Positions 25,096 to 34,958 are shown, counted from the stretch's first letter. The stretch is DNA of 64,000 bases from CAYVUM01 sp964619055 (GCA_964619055.1 CAZUDB010000004.1:34961-98960); one strand, 5' to 3'. Notes: generated by a model from the letters alone, not told the origin. Numbers and translations: made by a program.

Positions 25096-28000
25096 ACCTG
25101 ATTCGACTCTCCATCGACCGCCCCATCGCCGTCCTTGCGGGCGTACTGATGGTTCTCTTGTTCGGGATCGTGGCCCTGCAGTCGATCCCGATCCAGCTTA
25201 CGCCGGATGTGAACAAGCCGGTCATCAGCGTGCGGACAAGCTGGCCCGGCACTGCGCCTGCTGAGATAGAGCGGGAAATCATCAACCGTCAGGAAGAGGC
25301 GCTGCGCGGTCTGGAAGGTCTGTCAGAGATGTCCAGCGCGGCCTCCCAGGGATCCGGTGGCATCACCCTGGAGTTCGACATCAATCAGGACATGGACAAA
25401 GCCCTGCTGTTGGTGGCGAACCGCCTGGATCAGGTCACGGGTTATCCCGAGGAGGCCAACGAGCCGCGTCTCGACACAGCCGGTTCGGACGATCAACCGA
25501 TTGCATGGTTCATCATTACGCGCCTTCCAGGGAACGATCGCGATATCGCCACGTATTTCGACTTCGCCGATGAAGTGCTGCGCGAACGGCTGGAGCGAGT
25601 TTCCGGTGTCAGCCGCATTAACATTTTTGGCGGCCGTCAGCGCGAGATGCGGGTGGTTGTGGACCCGGTCGAGATGGCCCGCTACGGCCTCACAATCCCG
25701 GATATCCTGAGGGCCCTCCGATCGGCCAACGTTTCCGTCTCCGCCGGAGATCTGGACGAAGGCAAACGCCGCTATCGAGTCCGCAGCGAAGGCGATTTCG
25801 AGACGCCGGAAGATGTGGCTACTGTTCTATTGAGAAGCATAACGGATGCGGGCACCGGCCGCGTCGCCCGTGTTACGGTCGGCGACGTTGCCCAGGTCAG
25901 CTTTGCCTACAAGGAAGCCGGTGCCAAAATCCGCCATCTGGGTGAGCCAGCCATCGCCATGAACGCGATTCGCGAGACCGGCGCCAACGTCATCGAAACG
26001 ATGGCGGGGCTCCAGACTGCGCTGGACGAATTGCGGGCCACGGACGTCCCCGAGCAGGGCTTACAGATCAAGCAAGTTTATGACGAAACCACGTACATCA
26101 CATCGGCCATCGACCTGGTGCAACAGAACATCTGGGTCGGCGGCACCCTTGCCGCGCTGATCCTTTTTTTGTTCCTGCGCTCTGGCTCAGCAACCCTTAT
26201 CGTCACGCTTGCGATTCCTGTCTCGATAATCGGCTCGTTTGTGGCCATGGCGGCGCTTGGCCGCTCAATCAACGTGATCTCGCTGGCCGGCCTTGCGTTC
26301 GCGGTCGGCATGGTGGTCGATGCCGCAATCGTCGTCCTGGAGAACATTTATCGGCTGCGCCAGCGGGGCGTTCCAGCCGCGGAGGCCGCATATCGCGGAG
26401 CCAGCCAAGTCTGGGGTGCGGTCCTGGTTTCGGCGCTGACCACGGTAATGGTGTTCATCCCGATCCTCATTATGAAGCTGGAGGTGGGCCAACTGTTCCG
26501 CGACATTGCTGTCGCCATCTCCGTCGCCGTGGTCCTGTCGTTGGTGGTCGCAGTTACCGTCATCCCTGCCCTAGCCAAAAAACTCCTGGGCAAGCCAGTG
26601 GACGATGTGGCGACGGGCCGGCGACTGCCAATCGTGGATCGCGGGGCCGCCGCTTTTGCCCGCACGGCGACCCAGGTCACCCGTTCGATCGTCGCAAACC
26701 GGTTTCGCGCAATTGCACTGGTCGCCGCCGTCTGCGGCACGGCTGCTCTCGCCACCTGGTTGTTTCTGCCGAAGCTGGAGTATCTGCCCGAGGGGAACCG
26801 GAACCTCGTGTTCGCCGTGCTGATCCCACCGCCCGGCTACAACCTGGACACGATGCGGTCCATTGCCGAGGAGATCGAGTCGCAGGTTCGCCCGCTGTGG
26901 GCCAGCGAAACGGGACCGGAGTCGGCAGAAGGTGAGCCGCCGAAGATCCGGCATTTCTTTGTCGTCGCCCGCCCAACCACGTCGTTCATGGGGGGTGCAG
27001 CCGTGGATCCGCAACGCGCCGCCGAGTTGATTCCGGTTATTACGCCGCTTGTCTATCAGGAGCCGGGCGCCTTCGGGATTGTGACACAACCCTCCCTGTT
27101 TGGGCGCGGCATTGGCGCCGGCCGATCCATCGACCTCGATATCTCCGGGCCCAACCTGGAGGATAATCTGGACGTCGCCCAACGTGCGGCGGACCTGATC
27201 TCTGGCGTTTTACCGCGCACGGACGGCCACCAGATGCGCCCTGAGCCAGGCTTGGAGCTCGGCATGCCAGAGGTCAGGATCTACCCTGATCGCGTCCGCT
27301 TGGCCGACGCGGGGGTGACGGCGCGCGACTTTGCCGAGACCGTCGATGCCTTCAACGACGGTGTACGAGTTGCTGAAATCACCGTCGGCGGCAAGCGCAT
27401 CGACTTGACGCTAACAGGCCCTGAAAATGGCGTGACGACGACGCAGGGCATCGACTCCTTGCCCATCGTCACCGGCTCCGGTGAGATTGTGCCCGTCGCA
27501 TCGTTGGCCCGCGTCGTCGTAACCGAGGGGCCGACCCAGATTCGCCACCTGGAGCGCCAACGGACCGTGTCCTTGGATGTGCGACCGGCTCCGTCCATGA
27601 CAATCGAGGAGGCCATGGTGATTCTGCGAGAGCAGGTCATGGCCCCCCTCAAGGCGGAGGGTCTGCCACCGGGGGTGACCGTGCGTCTGTCCGGAGTTGC
27701 GGACAAGCTGACCCAGACCTGGGATGCCATGGAGTGGCAGTTCGTGCTCGCCATTGCGATCGTCTACTTGGTCATGGCTGTGCTGTTTGAGAGCTTTGTC
27801 CTGCCGCTGATCATCGTGTTGGCCGTGCCGCTGGCAACGGCTGGCGGGGTCGGCGGCCTTGCGCTCCTGAATCTCTATACATATCAGCCGCTCGACATGC
27901 TGACCTTGCTTGGGTTCGTCATCCTGGTCGGCATTGTGGTGAACAACGCAATTCTCCTCGTGCACCAGACAATTTATCACATTCGAGATGACGCCATGGA

Positions 28001-28310
28001 CGCACGCCAAGCCATTGTCGAGGCGACCCGCAATCGGATCCGGCCGATCTTCATGTCAACCCTGACGAGTGTGTTTGGAATGCTGCCGCTGGTGTTGTTT
28101 CCCGGTGCCGGCTCCGAGTTGTACCGCGGGCTCGGTAGTGTTGTGGTTGGTGGCTTATCTTTATCCGCGGTGCTGACCCTGACGATCATTCCGCCCCTGC
28201 TGACGCTGGTGACGCCGGTCCTCGAAACGCGTCGACGGGCGGCACCGGATGTGGCCATCACCGATTTTTCGGGCGACGGCGCTTCGAAACCGCGCCATGC
28301 GGCCGAGTGA
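25092..28310 (+). CDS. RND multidrug-type efflux permease (AcrB/MexF superfamily)
   Basis: A 1072-aa protein, full length for the family. It has N-terminal TM1 (IAVLAGVLMVLLFGIVALQ), porter domain beginning QLTPDVNKPVISVRTSWPG, and TM4 with the proton-relay Asp region AFAVGMVVDAAIVVLENIYR. The second half has a matching VILVGIVVNNAILLVHQTIY. The GM-VDAAIV pattern (one Asp rather than the DD of AcrB) is nearer to HME/other HAE-type permeases. It exports substrates by proton antiport. It is coupled to the adaptor by a 4-bp overlap and lies under the divergent TetR. Confidence 0.93.
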   Translation: MNLIRLSIDRPIAVLAGVLMVLLFGIVALQSIPIQLTPDVNKPVISVRTSWPGTAPAEIEREIINRQEEALRGLEGLSEMSSAASQGSGGITLEFDINQDMDKALLLVANRLDQVTGYPEEANEPRLDTAGSDDQPIAWFIITRLPGNDRDIATYFDFADEVLRERLERVSGVSRINIFGGRQREMRVVVDPVEMARYGLTIPDILRALRSANVSVSAGDLDEGKRRYRVRSEGDFETPEDVATVLLRSITDAGTGRVARVTVGDVAQVSFAYKEAGAKIRHLGEPAIAMNAIRETGANVIETMAGLQTALDELRATDVPEQGLQIKQVYDETTYITSAIDLVQQNIWVGGTLAALILFLFLRSGSATLIVTLAIPVSIIGSFVAMAALGRSINVISLAGLAFAVGMVVDAAIVVLENIYRLRQRGVPAAEAAYRGASQVWGAVLVSALTTVMVFIPILIMKLEVGQLFRDIAVAISVAVVLSLVVAVTVIPALAKKLLGKPVDDVATGRRLPIVDRGAAAFARTATQVTRSIVANRFRAIALVAAVCGTAALATWLFLPKLEYLPEGNRNLVFAVLIPPPGYNLDTMRSIAEEIESQVRPLWASETGPESAEGEPPKIRHFFVVARPTTSFMGGAAVDPQRAAELIPVITPLVYQEPGAFGIVTQPSLFGRGIGAGRSIDLDISGPNLEDNLDVAQRAADLISGVLPRTDGHQMRPEPGLELGMPEVRIYPDRVRLADAGVTARDFAETVDAFNDGVRVAEITVGGKRIDLTLTGPENGVTTTQGIDSLPIVTGSGEIVPVASLARVVVTEGPTQIRHLERQRTVSLDVRPAPSMTIEEAMVILREQVMAPLKAEGLPPGVTVRLSGVADKLTQTWDAMEWQFVLAIAIVYLVMAVLFESFVLPLIIVLAVPLATAGGVGGLALLNLYTYQPLDMLTLLGFVILVGIVVNNAILLVHQTIYHIRDDAMDARQAIVEATRNRIRPIFMSTLTSVFGMLPLVLFPGAGSELYRGLGSVVVGGLSLSAVLTLTIIPPLLTLVTPVLETRRRAAPDVAITDFSGDGASKPRHAAE

Positions 28311-28330
28311 CCCATCAGCTCGCTAGCCGC
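28299..28330. terminator. Hairpin between convergent RND and ppx genes
   Basis: GCGGCCGAG (28299-28307) can pair with CTCG-cta-GCCGC (28319-28330) with a 3-nt bulge, spanning the RND stop. No T-run follows on either strand, so terminator function is uncertain. Confidence 0.35.
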
Positions 28331-28333
28331 AGG

Positions 28334-29950
28334 TTATCCGATCTTGGGTTTGAGCGCCATGGCTTTAGCCAGCGTGCGAAAGCGCCGGTCAATGGCGTCG
28401 GATGCGAAGACGGGACGGCCGTCTGGCACGATTAGTCGTAGCGTTTCGTCGCTGATCTGGAGCGCCGTTTGTGACAGCAAACCTGGCGCGCCGCCAGAAA
28501 TCGTAAATGCCAAGCGCAAAGCCAATCCGAGCGTTTTCGCTCGATCCAGCCCGCCGTTATCAAGAACCCCTTGCACCGGTACGATCGCGGGATCCTCCAT
28601 GCTGCCGTTGTAGCGGACGAATATGGCGATCGCCAGCGATGCCCGTTCGACATGCGTCAATCCTGCAAACGGGAGTCGAAGAACGCGCAGGAAAGCATGA
28701 ATGGCGCGGTAGTCTGGGTGTTCGGACCAGCCGATATCGGACAGGATGCAGGTGGCCAAACGAAGCCGGGCCTCAGCCGCGGTTTCAGTGGGGAACAGAG
28801 GCTGAAGCCACGCCTGGGCCTCCGCACCCTGGAATCCGAACCGGCCCGTCCGCTCCGCAAAGCTCTCGCAGGCGGCAATCAGGGAGTCTTGAGCGCGCAA
28901 CTCCGGCGGCAACAACTCCAGCATCTGGCCCTCACGCATCCCAAAGCCGGAAAACACGACTTGGGCGGGACGCGCGCGCTCAAGCAATGCAGCCATTGCG
29001 ACAGCAGCGGCCGGCAGCGTCTCCAACCGTGCTGGTGAGATGCCGCTAAGGTGGGACAGCGTTGCGGCGCTCAGGCCCGCAATCAGGTTGGCGAGTTTAA
29101 GCGCATCGAAGAAGCCGATCGCGTAGTTGTCGACCACGTGCAGAGGATGGTTAGTCTGATCGATAAAGATGCGAGCCAAAGCACGCCAAGAGCCGCCCAC
29201 CGCATAGAGGGAGCGACCGGCAATGCTGCCGATCCACGGTACGGAATCCAAATGCTCCGTCACTCGGACGCGGGCCTCGGCGTTTGCGCCGCCCGAGTCC
29301 TCGGAAAGCCGTAAGTGGCCCACGGGAAGCGTGGCGAACGTACCGATCTGGCCCGAATCCAAACTCACCAAGTCAAGGCTGCCGCCGCCCAGGTCGCCAA
29401 GCATGCCATCGGCACCTGGAACACCGCTGAGTAAGCCAACAGCGGCCAGTCGCGCTTCCTCGGCTCCCGAAAGAACCTGCACCGGGAGGCCCGTCTCGCG
29501 CTCAACCCTGGCAACAAAGTCCTGGCCATCGGCGGCATCACGCACGGCAGCGGTGGCAACCACCTCCAGCCGCCCGACGCCCATGGCCTCGGACAGGCGC
29601 GCGAACCTGGCCAGCGACCGCAAAGCCTCAGCAACGCCAGCCTCGTTCAACCGGCCTGTTCGACCAAGATCTCGTCCCAGCCCGCACGGAGCCTTCTCGT
29701 TAAAAATCGGGATCGGCAGCCGGGTCGGAGTGTCGTAGACAACCAGCCGCAACGTGTTTGAGCCGATATCAATAACGCCCACGCGATCGCGCCTGGCCCG
29801 TCTCAAGGCGTCGGCTGACGGCTCCTGGATGGCAGTATCATGCGACACGACGACCGGGGACGACGGCAGTGCAGGGCGCGCCGACGCCTGGTCACGGCTT
29901 GTGGCCGTGTCCAACGATCCGGTTTGGCGTGCGCGGCCGGACTCGCGCAC
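28334..29950 (-). CDS. ppx: Exopolyphosphatase / pppGpp phosphohydrolase (Ppx/GppA)
   Basis: A 538-aa ASKHA-fold phosphatase. The conserved start VGVIDIGSNTLRLVVYD, the GDLGGGSLDLVSLDSGQ phosphate loop and YAVGGSWRALARI are clear. The C-terminal ~190 residues form the helical extension (LLGVERA-type HD-like region) seen in long Ppx. About 55 residues precede the conserved start, so GTG 29950 may be too early. It hydrolyses polyphosphate ends and/or pppGpp. It is divergent from the polyphosphate kinase genes, so synthesis and breakdown enzymes share one intergenic region. Confidence 0.9.
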   Translation of the reverse strand: MRESGRARQTGSLDTATSRDQASARPALPSSPVVVSHDTAIQEPSADALRRARRDRVGVIDIGSNTLRLVVYDTPTRLPIPIFNEKAPCGLGRDLGRTGRLNEAGVAEALRSLARFARLSEAMGVGRLEVVATAAVRDAADGQDFVARVERETGLPVQVLSGAEEARLAAVGLLSGVPGADGMLGDLGGGSLDLVSLDSGQIGTFATLPVGHLRLSEDSGGANAEARVRVTEHLDSVPWIGSIAGRSLYAVGGSWRALARIFIDQTNHPLHVVDNYAIGFFDALKLANLIAGLSAATLSHLSGISPARLETLPAAAVAMAALLERARPAQVVFSGFGMREGQMLELLPPELRAQDSLIAACESFAERTGRFGFQGAEAQAWLQPLFPTETAAEARLRLATCILSDIGWSEHPDYRAIHAFLRVLRLPFAGLTHVERASLAIAIFVRYNGSMEDPAIVPVQGVLDNGGLDRAKTLGLALRLAFTISGGAPGLLSQTALQISDETLRLIVPDGRPVFASDAIDRRFRTLAKAMALKPKIG

Positions 29951-30064
29951 CGGCTCCCCCCCCGCTGTTATGGTTCAAGAGACACTGCGCTGCGTCTCAT
30001 CCTTTGCTTGTGACAATCAGTACCATAGCAGGGGAGTCGGTGGGAGCAAGGCCGACCGGCTGGC

Positions 30065-30094
30065 GAGACAATTTCCATTATATTAGATTATAAT
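30065..30094 (+). promoter_or_regulatory. Sigma-70-type promoter of the polyphosphate operon, with internal dyad
   Basis: GAGACA (30065-30070), 18-nt spacer and a perfect TATAAT (30089-30094) lie 29 bp before ATG 30123. ATTATA (30077-30082) and TATAAT (30089-30094) form an inverted repeat over the -10, a possible regulator site. No PhoB-box match was seen. Confidence 0.6.
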
Positions 30095-30122
30095 TGCTGT
30101 TTTGGTGAAGGGGATATCGGCG

Positions 30123-31733
30123 ATGTTTCGAACCGCCGAGTTGGGCAGGACAATCACGAAGGCGGACTACCTGTCACAAATCCCGCGTTTACGGAAAGCG
30201 CTTGTCGACGTGCAGCAGCGCCTCCGCCAAAACGCATCATTTCCTGTGATCGTCGTATTCGGGGGCGTCGACGGGGCCGGCAAGAGCGAAACCGTCAATC
30301 TTCTCAACGAGTGGCTTGATCCGCGTTGGGTTGTGACCCGTGCCTACGGGCCACCGTCGGATGAAATGCTGGAGCGGCCCGAATTTTGGCGCTATTGGCG
30401 CGATTTGCCGGCGCGGGGCCGCATCGGGCTGTTTTTGAGTTGCTGGTACTCGCGGCCGATCCTGGACCGCGTTTTTGGCGGATCGCGTGAGGCGGATCTG
30501 GACGAAAACCTTGACCGAATTGTCGCTTTTGAGCGGGCATTGGCCGAAGACGGCGCCCTGATTATCAAATTTTGGATGCATCTCGGCAAAGACGCCCAGA
30601 AGCGCCGCCTGAAGGCCCTTGAAAAGGACCCCCTGACGCGCTGGCGTGTGTCCCAGTCCGATTGGGAAAACTGGCAGCGATATGATGATTTCATTGCCGC
30701 CGCCGAGCGGACAATTATGCGCACCTCCACGGGCCGCGCGCCCTGGCATATCGTCGAGGGGTCCTGCAAACGCTATCGCAGCCTGACGGTCGGCAAGCGT
30801 CTCCATACCGCGATCCTGGAACACGTGCCCGTCGTCGAAATCAGGAACCAAGCCCTAGCAGAGCTGGAGACGCGGCGCGACGCCGCCGAGACAACCGTCG
30901 ATGAAGAGGGCAATCCCGAAGACGGTGCGGAACTCGTTACGCTGCCCCGGATGACTGTGCTCGACAGCTTGGACATGTCGCAATCGGTATCGAAGACCGA
31001 CTACGAGCACCTCCTGGAAACTTGGCAAGGCAAGGTCAACGGCGTGTTTCGCGAGGCCAAGGCCAAGGGGATCTCGACCGTATTGGTGTTCGAAGGTTGG
31101 GACGCTGCCGGCAAAGGCGGCACAATCCGACGCGTTACACCGGCATTGGACGCACGATACGTGGACGTGATCGCAATCGCCGCCCCCACCGACGAGGAGC
31201 GCGCCCACCACTACCTTTGGCGTTTCTGGCGCCACCTGTCCCGCGCCGGTCGTTTGACGATTTTCGACCGCAGTTGGTACGGACGCGTCCTAGTAGAGCG
31301 CGTGGAGGGCTTCGCTGCGGAGCCTGAGTGGCGCCGCTCCTATATGGAAATCAACCACTTCGAGGACCAGTTGGTTCGACACGGCATTGTCCTGCTCAAG
31401 TTCTGGCTGCATATCACCAAGGATGAGCAGCTCCAGCGCTTTCATGCCCGCGAACGGATTGAGTACAAGCGCTGGAAGCTGACCGAAGAGGACTGGCGCA
31501 ACCGAGAGAAGTGGGACCAGTACGAGGCTGCGGTGAATGACATGGTGGAGCGGACCAGTACCCGTATCGCGCCGTGGACGCTGGTGGAGGCCAACGACAA
31601 GCGCTTCGCAAGGATCAAGGTTCTGAAAACGATTGCCGCCGGAATAGAGGCTGGGCTCAAACGGGCGACGGACGCTGCCGATGAAGCCTCAGCAACAAGC
31701 CGCAAGACGAGCAAACTGAAAAAGACAGGATGA
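30123..31733 (+). CDS. pap: Polyphosphate:AMP phosphotransferase (two-domain PPK2 family)
   Basis: About 536 aa from ATG 30123 (AAGGGGA about 8 nt upstream); a TTG at 30102 is an alternative. Two tandem PPK2 domains each have a Walker A: FGGVDGAGKSETVNLLNEW (~40-60) and FEGWDAAGKGGTIRR (~325-340), with WYGRVLVERVEGFA-type lid regions. Fused double-domain PPK2 enzymes are the class II PAP type that phosphorylate AMP to ADP using polyphosphate. It overlaps ppk1 by 4 bp, so the two are translationally coupled. Confidence 0.9.
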   Translation: MFRTAELGRTITKADYLSQIPRLRKALVDVQQRLRQNASFPVIVVFGGVDGAGKSETVNLLNEWLDPRWVVTRAYGPPSDEMLERPEFWRYWRDLPARGRIGLFLSCWYSRPILDRVFGGSREADLDENLDRIVAFERALAEDGALIIKFWMHLGKDAQKRRLKALEKDPLTRWRVSQSDWENWQRYDDFIAAAERTIMRTSTGRAPWHIVEGSCKRYRSLTVGKRLHTAILEHVPVVEIRNQALAELETRRDAAETTVDEEGNPEDGAELVTLPRMTVLDSLDMSQSVSKTDYEHLLETWQGKVNGVFREAKAKGISTVLVFEGWDAAGKGGTIRRVTPALDARYVDVIAIAAPTDEERAHHYLWRFWRHLSRAGRLTIFDRSWYGRVLVERVEGFAAEPEWRRSYMEINHFEDQLVRHGIVLLKFWLHITKDEQLQRFHARERIEYKRWKLTEEDWRNREKWDQYEAAVNDMVERTSTRIAPWTLVEANDKRFARIKVLKTIAAGIEAGLKRATDAADEASATSRKTSKLKKTG

Positions 31734-34165
31734 CCACGGATACCAACCGACCGACAGAGACACCCGCCGGCGAGTCCACGCCCTCTCCGGTTGTGGACAT
31801 GAACGCCGAACATCCCGACGCGACCGTCCCTGAGATGGCTGATGATAACGCCGCCGCGGCAGATTCCGAACAACAGGCCCTGAAGTTGACAGCGGCCATT
31901 GGGCCGCCGTCTCAACTGCCCGCCCCTCCCTCACGGTTCGGACCAGATGCCCCACGACCTTTGCCACGACCGGGTGCCACGGCACCCTCATCGCTTGGCA
32001 CGGCCGAATCAGCCCCACGGGTGGCGGCCACGATCGATCTGAAAGATCCGTCCTTGTATCTAAGTCGTGAGCTCACGTGGTTGCGGTTCAACGCGCGAGT
32101 CCTGAACGAAGCCCGCGACCCCCGCACCCCGCTGCTGGAGCGCGTCAAATTCCTGGCCATTTTTGCGTCCAACATGGACGAGTTCTTCATGAAGCGGATT
32201 GGCGGGCTCAAGCAACAGATCGGGGCCGGCGTTCACAAGATGACGCCGGACGGGCGAACGCCGACACAGCAACTGGCTGTCTGCCGCTCAGAGATATCCG
32301 CGCTGATGGTAGCCGCCAGAACCGTGTTCCATGAACTGATCGCCGAGCTTGCCAAAGAGAACATCCGTCTGGTGCGGTTCGCTGATCTGTCCGAAGACGA
32401 TCAAGCCCGAGTCCGTGACCACTTCGATGCCAACGTCTTTCCGCTTATCACGCCGCTCGCGATCGATCCCGCCCATCCCTTCCCGTTTATCTCCAACCTG
32501 TCGCTCAATCTCTTAGTGACCTTGCGGCTCACGGACGAAGCGGAGCTGACCTTGGCCCGCATTAAGGTCCCCGTCGGCAACGGCGTGCGACGCTTCGTGG
32601 CGGTGGACACGCCCGCCGCAGGCGAAATCCACCGTTTCGTGATGCTGGAAGATGTGATCGCCCACTGTTTGGATGATCTGTTTCCGGGCATGGACGTGGA
32701 GACTGTGGAGCTGTTTCGCGTCACACGCAATGCCAATACGGAGCGCGACGAAGACACGGCCGATGACCTGCTCGCCATGATCGAGGCCGAGCTGCGCGAC
32801 CGCAAGTTCGCTCCCATCGTCCGCTTGGAGACGGCCAAGGGTATCGACCCCGGACACCGCGGTATGCTGGCCGCTGAGCTGGGGCTGAACGAGGGCGACG
32901 ATGTTTACGTCAGCGACATCATGCTGGCCATGCGCGACCTGATGGAACTGGCCGCCATCGATCGGGCCGAATTGCACGACCCGCCCCACGAAGCGATTAC
33001 CAACGTGCGCCTGCAGGACGGCGACAATATCTTCCACATCCTGCGCCGGACCGGGCCAATCCTGTTGCATCATCCGTATGAGTCATTCGTCACCTCCGTG
33101 ACGCGGTTTGTGCGGGAAGCTGCCACGGACCCCAAAGTCTTGGCCATCAAGATGACCCTATACCGCACCAGCGCAGACACGCAGATCATCGACCACTTGA
33201 TCGAGGCCGCCACCAACGGCAAGCAGGTGGCTGTGGTTGTAGAATTGAAGGCGCGGTTCGACGAGGCCGCCAATATCCGTTGGGCCACACGGTTGGAGGA
33301 GGCGGGCATCCACGTCACATACGGCGTCGTCGGACTTAAGACCCATTGCAAATTGATCCTGATTGTGCGGCGTGATTACACGGGCCTGCGGCGTTACGTT
33401 CACGTAGGCACGGGCAACTACCATGCCGGCACGGCACGCTTGTACTGCGATCTCGGCCTATTGACGGCGGATCCAGACGTGGCCCGCGACGTGACGGAGC
33501 TGTTCAATTATCTGACCACGGGGTGCCGGCCCACGCGCATTTACCGCAAGATCCTCGCGTCCCCCAACTTGATGAAGCGGGGCCTTTTGCAGCGGATTGA
33601 GCGGGAAATCACCGTCTCGACGCCGGAAGCGCCGGGGCTGATCAGGCTCAAAACCAACGCCCTCGAAGATCCGGACATCACGGAAGCGCTATATCGGGCC
33701 TCGCGGACCGGCGTGATCGTCCAGTTGTTCGTACGCGACACTTGCCGTTTGCGACCCGGCCTGCCTGGCGTGTCGGAGACCATCGGAGTGATCAGCATCG
33801 TTGGTCGTTTTTTGGAGCACGCGCGGGTTTACTACTTTCAAAACGGGGGTGATGAGGAGTACTTCATTGGCTCAGCCGATTTGATGCGTCGCAACCTGGA
33901 AAGCCGGGTGGAGGTGATCGTGCCGATCGAGCCGCCCACGCTTCGGCGTGAGCTGGCTGCCATGTTCGAGTTTCAGATGCGCGATCACCGAAGCGTATGG
34001 GACATGCAGCCCGATGGCTCTTATGTCCAGCGCCAACCGCGCACAGAAAAGGAGCAGAGATCCAGTCAGGAGCTTCTCATCACCGCAGCTAGTTTGCGCC
34101 ATGAACGTTGGCGGCATCGGCGCAAGATGAAGCCACGCGCTTACGCCCGTCGAAATCCGCGCTGA
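31730..34165 (+). CDS. ppk: Polyphosphate kinase 1
   Basis: An 811-aa protein. It makes polyphosphate from ATP, membrane-associated. The core starts at ~105 with DPSLYLSRELTWLRFNARVL and includes NMDEFFMKRIGGLKQQI, KTHCKLILIVRRD and the catalytic-His region YVHVGTGNYHAGTARLYCD. The first ~105 residues are a Pro/Ala/Thr/Glu-rich low-complexity extension without similarity to the core; usual PPK1 is ~690-720 aa. ATG 31730 overlaps the pap stop (ATGA), supporting that start even though an internal start is conceivable. Confidence 0.94.
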   Translation: MTTDTNRPTETPAGESTPSPVVDMNAEHPDATVPEMADDNAAAADSEQQALKLTAAIGPPSQLPAPPSRFGPDAPRPLPRPGATAPSSLGTAESAPRVAATIDLKDPSLYLSRELTWLRFNARVLNEARDPRTPLLERVKFLAIFASNMDEFFMKRIGGLKQQIGAGVHKMTPDGRTPTQQLAVCRSEISALMVAARTVFHELIAELAKENIRLVRFADLSEDDQARVRDHFDANVFPLITPLAIDPAHPFPFISNLSLNLLVTLRLTDEAELTLARIKVPVGNGVRRFVAVDTPAAGEIHRFVMLEDVIAHCLDDLFPGMDVETVELFRVTRNANTERDEDTADDLLAMIEAELRDRKFAPIVRLETAKGIDPGHRGMLAAELGLNEGDDVYVSDIMLAMRDLMELAAIDRAELHDPPHEAITNVRLQDGDNIFHILRRTGPILLHHPYESFVTSVTRFVREAATDPKVLAIKMTLYRTSADTQIIDHLIEAATNGKQVAVVVELKARFDEAANIRWATRLEEAGIHVTYGVVGLKTHCKLILIVRRDYTGLRRYVHVGTGNYHAGTARLYCDLGLLTADPDVARDVTELFNYLTTGCRPTRIYRKILASPNLMKRGLLQRIEREITVSTPEAPGLIRLKTNALEDPDITEALYRASRTGVIVQLFVRDTCRLRPGLPGVSETIGVISIVGRFLEHARVYYFQNGGDEEYFIGSADLMRRNLESRVEVIVPIEPPTLRRELAAMFEFQMRDHRSVWDMQPDGSYVQRQPRTEKEQRSSQELLITAASLRHERWRHRRKMKPRAYARRNPR

Positions 34166-34471
34166 CGGCCTGCGGCATCACGATTCGGATCGAATTAAAG
34201 GGATCGGCGAGTTCCATTCGGTGTTAGCGATGCCGGTGTGGCCTTTCGCCGGTGGTGTCCCCAGCCCCGGCCGGTCGCCAGTGCTGCGAGTGCCCCGCCG
34301 AGAAGGACAACCTTATCCGATACTTATGGCAAAGATCGGGATTGACCCGTGAGGTACAAGGGTCATGCGTCGTTGCCATCGCGCCGAATTGTTAACCAAT
34401 CAGAGATATCTCGCCAAATATCGGTATATATGCAATGTTTAACACAAGATGTTGGTGGGAGCCCAACCGCT
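34166..34471. other. Intergenic region, no gene seen
   Basis: Between ppk1 and the next small gene. The last ~100 bp (34380-34440) are AT-richer with TATATA tracts and probably hold the promoter of the gene at 34472. An in-frame GTG opening at 34349 exists but the resulting extension is compositionally poor. No RNA gene was recognised. Confidence 0.4.
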
Positions 34472-34858
34472 ATGGTTCATAACTTCACTTCAACCGATTC
34501 GGCGTTGGATGAGTCCGATCGCACGTTGTGGCTTTCTGTCCTCGAACAGGCAATCCGGGACGCGCGCAGCCCGAACAACTCGGTGGAGCGAGGCGAAGCT
34601 AGGCGCTGGTTAACGGGCAATGGGGCCGACTTTCGCCTGGTCTGCACCTACGCAGGACTGGACCCGGCCTACATGTTGCGACGTGTCCGTGTTATCGCGG
34701 CGTGGGAAGATTGGTTTGCTAAATCGCCCCCAGCCAATGCGCAGGCTGCATTGACCCCACAAGATGTAGCGCCTGAGCGCTCCGACACGGCTGCTTCAGC
34801 ACTCACCACCCAAGAGGTTGGTGGATCGCCACAAGTGGCGACGATCCGGGCCGCCTAA
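34472..34858 (+). CDS. Conserved-looking small protein of unknown function
   Basis: About 128 aa from ATG 34472 (GGGAG about 12 nt upstream); a GTG at 34349 would add 41 residues. The core (~25-80: LWLSVLEQAIRDARSP, then GEARRWLTGNGADFRLVCTY and AGLDPAYMLRRVRVIAAWE) is a compact helical module. I recall EARRWL...DF..VC..AGLDP proteins from other alphaproteobacteria and their phages but cannot name a family. The Pro/Ala/Thr tail is disordered. It is isolated between ppk1 and a convergent redoxin, with a strong terminator hairpin just beyond. Confidence 0.6.
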   Translation: MVHNFTSTDSALDESDRTLWLSVLEQAIRDARSPNNSVERGEARRWLTGNGADFRLVCTYAGLDPAYMLRRVRVIAAWEDWFAKSPPANAQAALTPQDVAPERSDTAASALTTQEVGGSPQVATIRAA

Positions 34859-34914
34859 TTCAAAGCTCAGGTAACGTTAGGCCTCAAGGAGCCTCTGCGC
34901 GAACGAAACCACAA

Positions 34915-34946
34915 GAGGAGATGCCGTCAAGTGACGGCTTCTCCTC
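34915..34946. terminator. Strong hairpin between convergent genes (bidirectional terminator candidate)
   Basis: GAGGAG (34915-34920) pairs with CTCCTC (34941-34946), and GCCGTC (34923-34928) with GACGGC (34933-34938), giving a 12-bp interrupted stem with an AAGT loop. It lies 57 bp after the + gene and 13 bp from the stop of the - gene. There is no long T-run, but the placement between convergent stops fits a shared terminator. Confidence 0.6.
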
Positions 34947-34958
34947 GCGGTCTTATGG

